A DNA stretch of 64,000 nt. Source: FEN-1219 sp035548835. GTDB taxonomy: Bacteria; Pseudomonadota; Gammaproteobacteria; Steroidobacterales; Rariloculaceae. Under the pieces are notes generated by a model, which saw nothing but the letters and a program-made list of their open reading frames with translations, did no database searches and was not told the DNA's origin. Below, piece after piece: positions 60,462-64,000 of the stretch. The stretch lies in NCBI GenBank assembly GCA_035548835.1, contig DASZSB010000194.1:19090-83089 (forward strand), given 5' to 3'. The position numbers were made by a program, and so were the translations under genes. The first letter of the stretch is position 1, and every line of letters begins with the position of its first letter.

Positions 60462-61553
60462 TCAGCGGCCGTCCCAGACGGCCGCGGGAACGAGCACCTC
60501 GCCGCGCATGATCAGGCGCGCCGTGCGCAGCAGGCCGGCCTTCAGCACGCTCGGCTGCTCAGGCGTGCCGCCGACCTCGAGCGTCACGGAGAACTCGCCG
60601 GTCGGATGCTCCACGGACATCCGCTTGACCGGCCCGGCCGGCACGGTCGCGATGCCCTCGGTCACGGAGCCCGGCAGGATGCAGGCCGTAGCCACGGACA
60701 CCGCGCCCAGCACACCGATGGCCGCGTGTGCGTCGTGCGGAATGAACGTACGCGTGCAGACGTGCCCACCCGCGCGGGCCGGCGCGATCAGGCTCATTTT
60801 CGGCACGACCTTGGTCTTGACGTCACCCAGGTTCATGCGCGGCCCGACCGCCAACCGGATCGACTCGATCTTCGCCTTGAGCTCCTTGTTCGCGTCGAGC
60901 TCCTTCGGCGTCTCGTAGCCCGTGACGCCGAGATCGCGCGCGCGCATGACGACGACCGGCATGCCGTTGTCGATGCACGTGACCTCGACGCCGTCCACCA
61001 CGTCGCGCACGCTGCCCGTCGGCAGCAGGCTGCCCGTGGCCGAGCCCGCGACGTCGAGATAGTTGCAGACGATCGGCGCCGCCGTGCCGGGCACGCCGTC
61101 GATCTTCGCATCGCCGTCGTAGTTCACGCGCTTGCCCGGGGTCTCGATCAGCAGCTCGCAGAGATTGTCGCTGTTCAGCATGCGCACGCGCACGGGAGTG
61201 ATGCCCTCGCGCGCCGGCACGAGCCCCGTCTCGATCGCGAACGGCGCGACGCCGGCCAGGATGTTGCCGCAGTTCGGTGTGGTGTCGACGCGCCCCTCGC
61301 CCACGACGACCTGCACGAACAGGTAGTCGACGTCCGCGTCGGCGGACGTCGAGCGGCTCACGACGGCGACCTTGCTGGTCAGCGGATGCGCGCCGCCCGC
61401 ACCGTCGATCTGCCGCGAGTCGCTGCCCATCGCGGCCACGAGCACGCGGTCGCGCAATGCCTCGTCGGCCGGCAGGTCTTCCTTGCGGAAGTACAGCCCC
61501 TTCGAGCTGCCGCCGCGCATCAGGAAACAACGAATCGGTGTCTGCATACGCAC
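60462..61553 (-). CDS. ligU: PrpF-family isomerase, 4-oxalomesaconate tautomerase (LigU/GalD-like)
   Basis: A 363-residue PrpF-family protein: QTPIRCFLMRGGSSKGLYF at the start, GGAHPLTSKVAVVS, and TPNCGNILAGVAPFAIE with the conserved cysteine. The family includes LigU (double-bond isomerase of 4-oxalomesaconate), GalD and methylitaconate isomerases. With ligI, ligC and ligAB 10 kb away, 4-oxalomesaconate is the likely substrate, one step after LigI. It is not linked by operon to the ligABCI genes. Confidence 0.82.
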   Translation of the reverse strand: MRMQTPIRCFLMRGGSSKGLYFRKEDLPADEALRDRVLVAAMGSDSRQIDGAGGAHPLTSKVAVVSRSTSADADVDYLFVQVVVGEGRVDTTPNCGNILAGVAPFAIETGLVPAREGITPVRVRMLNSDNLCELLIETPGKRVNYDGDAKIDGVPGTAAPIVCNYLDVAGSATGSLLPTGSVRDVVDGVEVTCIDNGMPVVVMRARDLGVTGYETPKELDANKELKAKIESIRLAVGPRMNLGDVKTKVVPKMSLIAPARAGGHVCTRTFIPHDAHAAIGVLGAVSVATACILPGSVTEGIATVPAGPVKRMSVEHPTGEFSVTLEVGGTPEQPSVLKAGLLRTARLIMRGEVLVPAAVWDGR

Positions 61554-61617
61554 ATGGTACGGCGACGCCGCGCACCGCCGCCACCGCCCGACCGCAGCGT
61601 GTCGCCGCCGGCGCCGC

Positions 61618-63366
61618 TCAGCGCAACACGACGCCCGCGCGCGCGAGCCCGTCGACGACCTGCTGCTCGACGTCGGCGCCGAGGCGGCCGCGGCGGAACA
61701 GCTCGCGCCCGTTCTCCGCGAACTCCGGCCGGAGCCGCTGCAACCGCTCCACGGCGCGGCGCGCGACGTCGTCGCGGCCGGTGCGGGCGGCCACGGCGGC
61801 CAGCACGGCCTGGCTCAGGGGCCAGTCCGGCGCGGCCATGCGTTTCGCCCACAGGAACGCAGCCTCGTCGTCGTGCGTCCGCAGCGCGTTCACGACGTAG
61901 CCGAGGAAGAAGAACGGCGGCGCGCGCGGTGACTCCGCCATGCCCTTCCCGATCAACGCGAACCCGCGCTCGGTGTCTCCCATCTTCACGAAGTTCACGC
62001 CGATGGCCGCGCGGATGTCGGCCGACGGGTTGAGGGCCAGCGCACGGGCGAACGATTCCTCGGCTGCAGCCTCGTCGTTGCTCAACAGACTGACGAAGCC
62101 GAGCTCCTGGTGCGCGAACGCGTTGGACTCGTCGATGTCGAGCGCCTTGCGAACGGCCTCGAGCGCGCGGTCGAGCGCCGGCGGCGCGTCCGGCCGCGCG
62201 TTGAAGTCGTGCAGATACTCCATGCGGTAGAGGGCCGCGAGCCGCGCCCAGTTCATCGACGACCCCGGCTCGACGGTCACCGCGTGCTCGAAGCAGACCG
62301 TGGCACGCGCGTGCGCGCCCTCGGACATGGTCTGCACGGCGAACAGGAAACGCAGCAGACAGTGGTAGGCGTCCGCGTTCCGCGCGACGGATCGCTCGAC
62401 CTGCGCCACCTCGGCCCCGAACAGCGGTCCGAACGGCTCGCCCAGCGTCGTTGCGACGCTGCCCGCAAGCGCGTCGACGATGCTCCAGAGGGTCGCGACG
62501 TCGTAAGACTCGTCGTACGTTGCCGCCCAGATCTGTCGGCCCGAACGGGCATCGACCAGCCGCGGTTCCACGCGAATCGTCCGCCCGGAGCTGCGTAGCG
62601 TGCCGGTCAGCACGTAGTCCATCCTCGACGCATCGGCGGGCTCGGGCCCGGCCTCCGCGTCGCGACCTCCGCCCGGCTTGCCGCCGTCGAAGTAGCCGCT
62701 CGTGCCGACGAACACCTGCACGTCCGGATAGCGTGCGAGCCGCGTCATGACCTCCTCGGTGATGCCGAAGGCGAGATGCGGCGACGGCTCGTCGCCAACG
62801 TCGCGAAACGGCTGGACGAACACACGCGGCCCCGCGGCGCGCGGCGGCGGCACGCCCGTGCGCACCGCACGCTCGCCGCCGGAGCCGAGCGTGCCAATGT
62901 AGATCGAGACGGCCGCCACGACCGCGAGCACCACCGCTCCCGCGGCCGCCAGGGCCGCACGATGGCGGCGGAAACCCGCAACGGCCGGTGCGATCGGCGC
63001 CGCCTCCGCGGCAGCCGGCACCGCCGGCTTCGTAAGCACGAACGACGGCACGTAGCCGCCTCGCGGCAGCTCGATGCGCACGCCCTCGGTGCCGGCGAGC
63101 GTCGCGTAGTGCTCGAGCAACCGCGAGCGCAGGCGCCCGGCTTCGACGCGCACGAGGGGATCCGTTGCGGCATCGAAATCCGCGCCCTTGCCGAACACGG
63201 CGACCGCGATTGCGTGACCGTTGATCTCGGCAGCGCGACCCGCGAGCGTCTCCTCGGTCACATGGCGCAGGAATGCCTGCGCGCGTCGCGCGCGCGCGAA
63301 CGTGGGGCTCGACAGCACGCGCTCGAGCTCCGCGCGGACATCGTCGGCGGACGGTGTCGTAGTCAT
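61618..63366 (-). CDS. Membrane-anchored TPR protein with N-terminal winged-helix-like domain
   Basis: A 582-residue protein in three parts. A cytosolic N-terminal domain (about 1-110; SSPTFARARRAQAFLRHVTE, then DPLVRVEAGRLRSRLLEHY) is shared with adenylate-cyclase-like and regulatory proteins of rhizobia. A single membrane span follows at about 137-157. The outer part has a TolB-N/FlgO-like domain (RVFVQPFRDVGDE, DYVLTGTLRSSGRTIRVEPR) and TPR units to the end. Start ATG 63366 excludes an unrelated upstream extension. It is divergent from a TPR38-like gene. Likely an envelope signal sensor; the DNA-binding role of the N-domain is inferred. Confidence 0.72.
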   Translation of the reverse strand: MTTTPSADDVRAELERVLSSPTFARARRAQAFLRHVTEETLAGRAAEINGHAIAVAVFGKGADFDAATDPLVRVEAGRLRSRLLEHYATLAGTEGVRIELPRGGYVPSFVLTKPAVPAAAEAAPIAPAVAGFRRHRAALAAAGAVVLAVVAAVSIYIGTLGSGGERAVRTGVPPPRAAGPRVFVQPFRDVGDEPSPHLAFGITEEVMTRLARYPDVQVFVGTSGYFDGGKPGGGRDAEAGPEPADASRMDYVLTGTLRSSGRTIRVEPRLVDARSGRQIWAATYDESYDVATLWSIVDALAGSVATTLGEPFGPLFGAEVAQVERSVARNADAYHCLLRFLFAVQTMSEGAHARATVCFEHAVTVEPGSSMNWARLAALYRMEYLHDFNARPDAPPALDRALEAVRKALDIDESNAFAHQELGFVSLLSNDEAAAEESFARALALNPSADIRAAIGVNFVKMGDTERGFALIGKGMAESPRAPPFFFLGYVVNALRTHDDEAAFLWAKRMAAPDWPLSQAVLAAVAARTGRDDVARRAVERLQRLRPEFAENGRELFRRGRLGADVEQQVVDGLARAGVVLR

Positions 63367-63493
63367 TCCGAATCCATCGTGGGGGGACTTCCGTGCGACG
63401 CGCAGCATACCGCAACGCTTGCCGGCGTTTCGGGCAAGTCGCGCGGTCTTTCGGGCATGGGCCGACGCACGGCCGGCCGGAATACTGCCGGCC

Positions 63494-64000
63494 ATGGCGA
63501 TACGCGAAACGCAAATCACACGCTCTCTTGCCGACATCGGCGCGGCAACACTCGCCTACGTGCGCGGCGCGCCCGAGCCGTCCGTCCCGACCGCGAGTCG
63601 GGACGGCGGCCACGCGCTCGAATGGACGTTGCTCGCGATCGGCAAAAACGTGGCCGCGAAGGACGCGAGCGCACTACCGCCGCTCGCCGCCGCGCTCGGC
63701 TCGGTCGCCCGGCTCGAGCGGCGCGCGACGGCGCGCCAGCGCCTGCACCTCGCCGCGGCGAGCGCATGGCTCGCGCGGGACCCGCTGCGCGCCGCCCATC
63801 TCTACACGCACGTCGTGCTCGGCGCGCCGGCCGATCTGCTGGCGCTGCGCCTGGCGCAATCGTGCTGGTACTTCCTCGGCGCACGCGCGCGCGTCCGCTC
63901 CGTCGCCGAGCACGCGCTCGGGCGCTGGCCAGCCCAAGCCTCGGGCTACGACGCGATGCTCGCAATGACTGCATTCGGCCGTGCGGAGATGGAGGACGGC
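63494..64000 (+). CDS. TPR repeat protein 38-like protein (5' part)
   Basis: The frame is open from ATG 63494 to the right edge (about 169 residues shown) with no stop. The segment HVVLGAPADLLALRLAQSCW followed by a stretch ending QASGYDAMLAMTAFGRAEME matches the TTC38-type tetratricopeptide family of scaffold proteins. Function unknown. It is divergent from the membrane-anchored TPR regulator with a 127-base gap. Confidence 0.7.
   Translation, partial: MAIRETQITRSLADIGAATLAYVRGAPEPSVPTASRDGGHALEWTLLAIGKNVAAKDASALPPLAAALGSVARLERRATARQRLHLAAASAWLARDPLRAAHLYTHVVLGAPADLLALRLAQSCWYFLGARARVRSVAEHALGRWPAQASGYDAMLAMTAFGRAEMEDG

Overview
The window is a dense, roughly two-thirds G+C chromosomal segment with short gaps, many 1- to 30-base gene overlaps and frequent GTG starts. 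Gene content (glutaminyl-tRNA synthetase, ZapE, UbiX, a type IV pilin, DUF3570/DUF4266 outer-membrane genes, TonB receptor, MoaA-E) points to an aerobic Gammaproteobacterium, perhaps from the poorly cultured Steroidobacter/Nevskia side. That placement is an inference. No tRNA, rRNA, CRISPR array, prophage or insertion sequence was seen.

0-13 kb: the start of an ETF-ubiquinone oxidoreductase gene, acetoacetyl-CoA synthetase, zapE, tryptophan 2,3-dioxygenase, phosphoglycerate mutase, a gamma-class carbonic anhydrase, and a first LigA/LigB-type extradiol dioxygenase pair. On the minus strand a TPP riboswitch (about 12752-12850) leads an operon of TonB receptor, thiamine-binding DUF77 protein, PnuC/PnuT-type permease and a thiamine-kinase-like phosphotransferase. 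Together these look like an outer-membrane-to-cytoplasm thiamine salvage route. The same co-directional run continues into a 3-hydroxyisobutyrate-dehydrogenase-like gene and tesB.

13-30 kb: the molybdenum cofactor cluster (moaB, a GNAT gene, mocA, moaE, moaD, moaC, moaA). Next comes a cyclopropane-synthase-like methyltransferase overlapping a DWARF1-like FAD oxidoreductase, probably a TmsB/TmsA pair for mid-chain methyl-branched fatty acids. A HigA-like antitoxin follows with a 5'-truncated HigB remnant, then small accessory genes, glnS, a lipoprotein joining a PQQ-type sugar dehydrogenase to a diheme cytochrome, an M48 protease, a TonB-C protein, a TPR protein and moeA.

30-43 kb: the least explained part. 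Two divergent sets encode extracytoplasmic proteins. The minus-strand set is a PD40/heme lipoprotein, an SH3-plus-barrel protein, a second small barrel, a TlpA thioredoxin, a DUF4266 lipoprotein ending in a Gly/Cys tail, and a DUF3570 barrel. The plus-strand set is a monoheme protein, a diheme LamG lipoprotein and a Tat-exported DUF1501-like protein. They look like parts of one cell-envelope redox or polymer-processing system of unknown purpose.

43-64 kb: xdhC, a small gene and a pilin, ubiX, modBC without modA, then an aromatic-catabolism block: a VOC-type (type I) extradiol-like protein, a second LigA/LigB pair, LigI, LigC and an aldehyde dehydrogenase. LigU/GalD lies about 10 kb further on. 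This is most of the protocatechuate 4,5-cleavage pathway; the hydratase and aldolase steps are not in the window. A Gtr-like envelope glycosylation operon (GT-C-like membrane protein, methyltransferase, YdjC deacetylase, GtrA, GT2) lies between. The right end holds a methyltransferase, a short MetE-like enzyme, a macro-domain protein, a large membrane-anchored TPR regulator and a truncated TPR gene.
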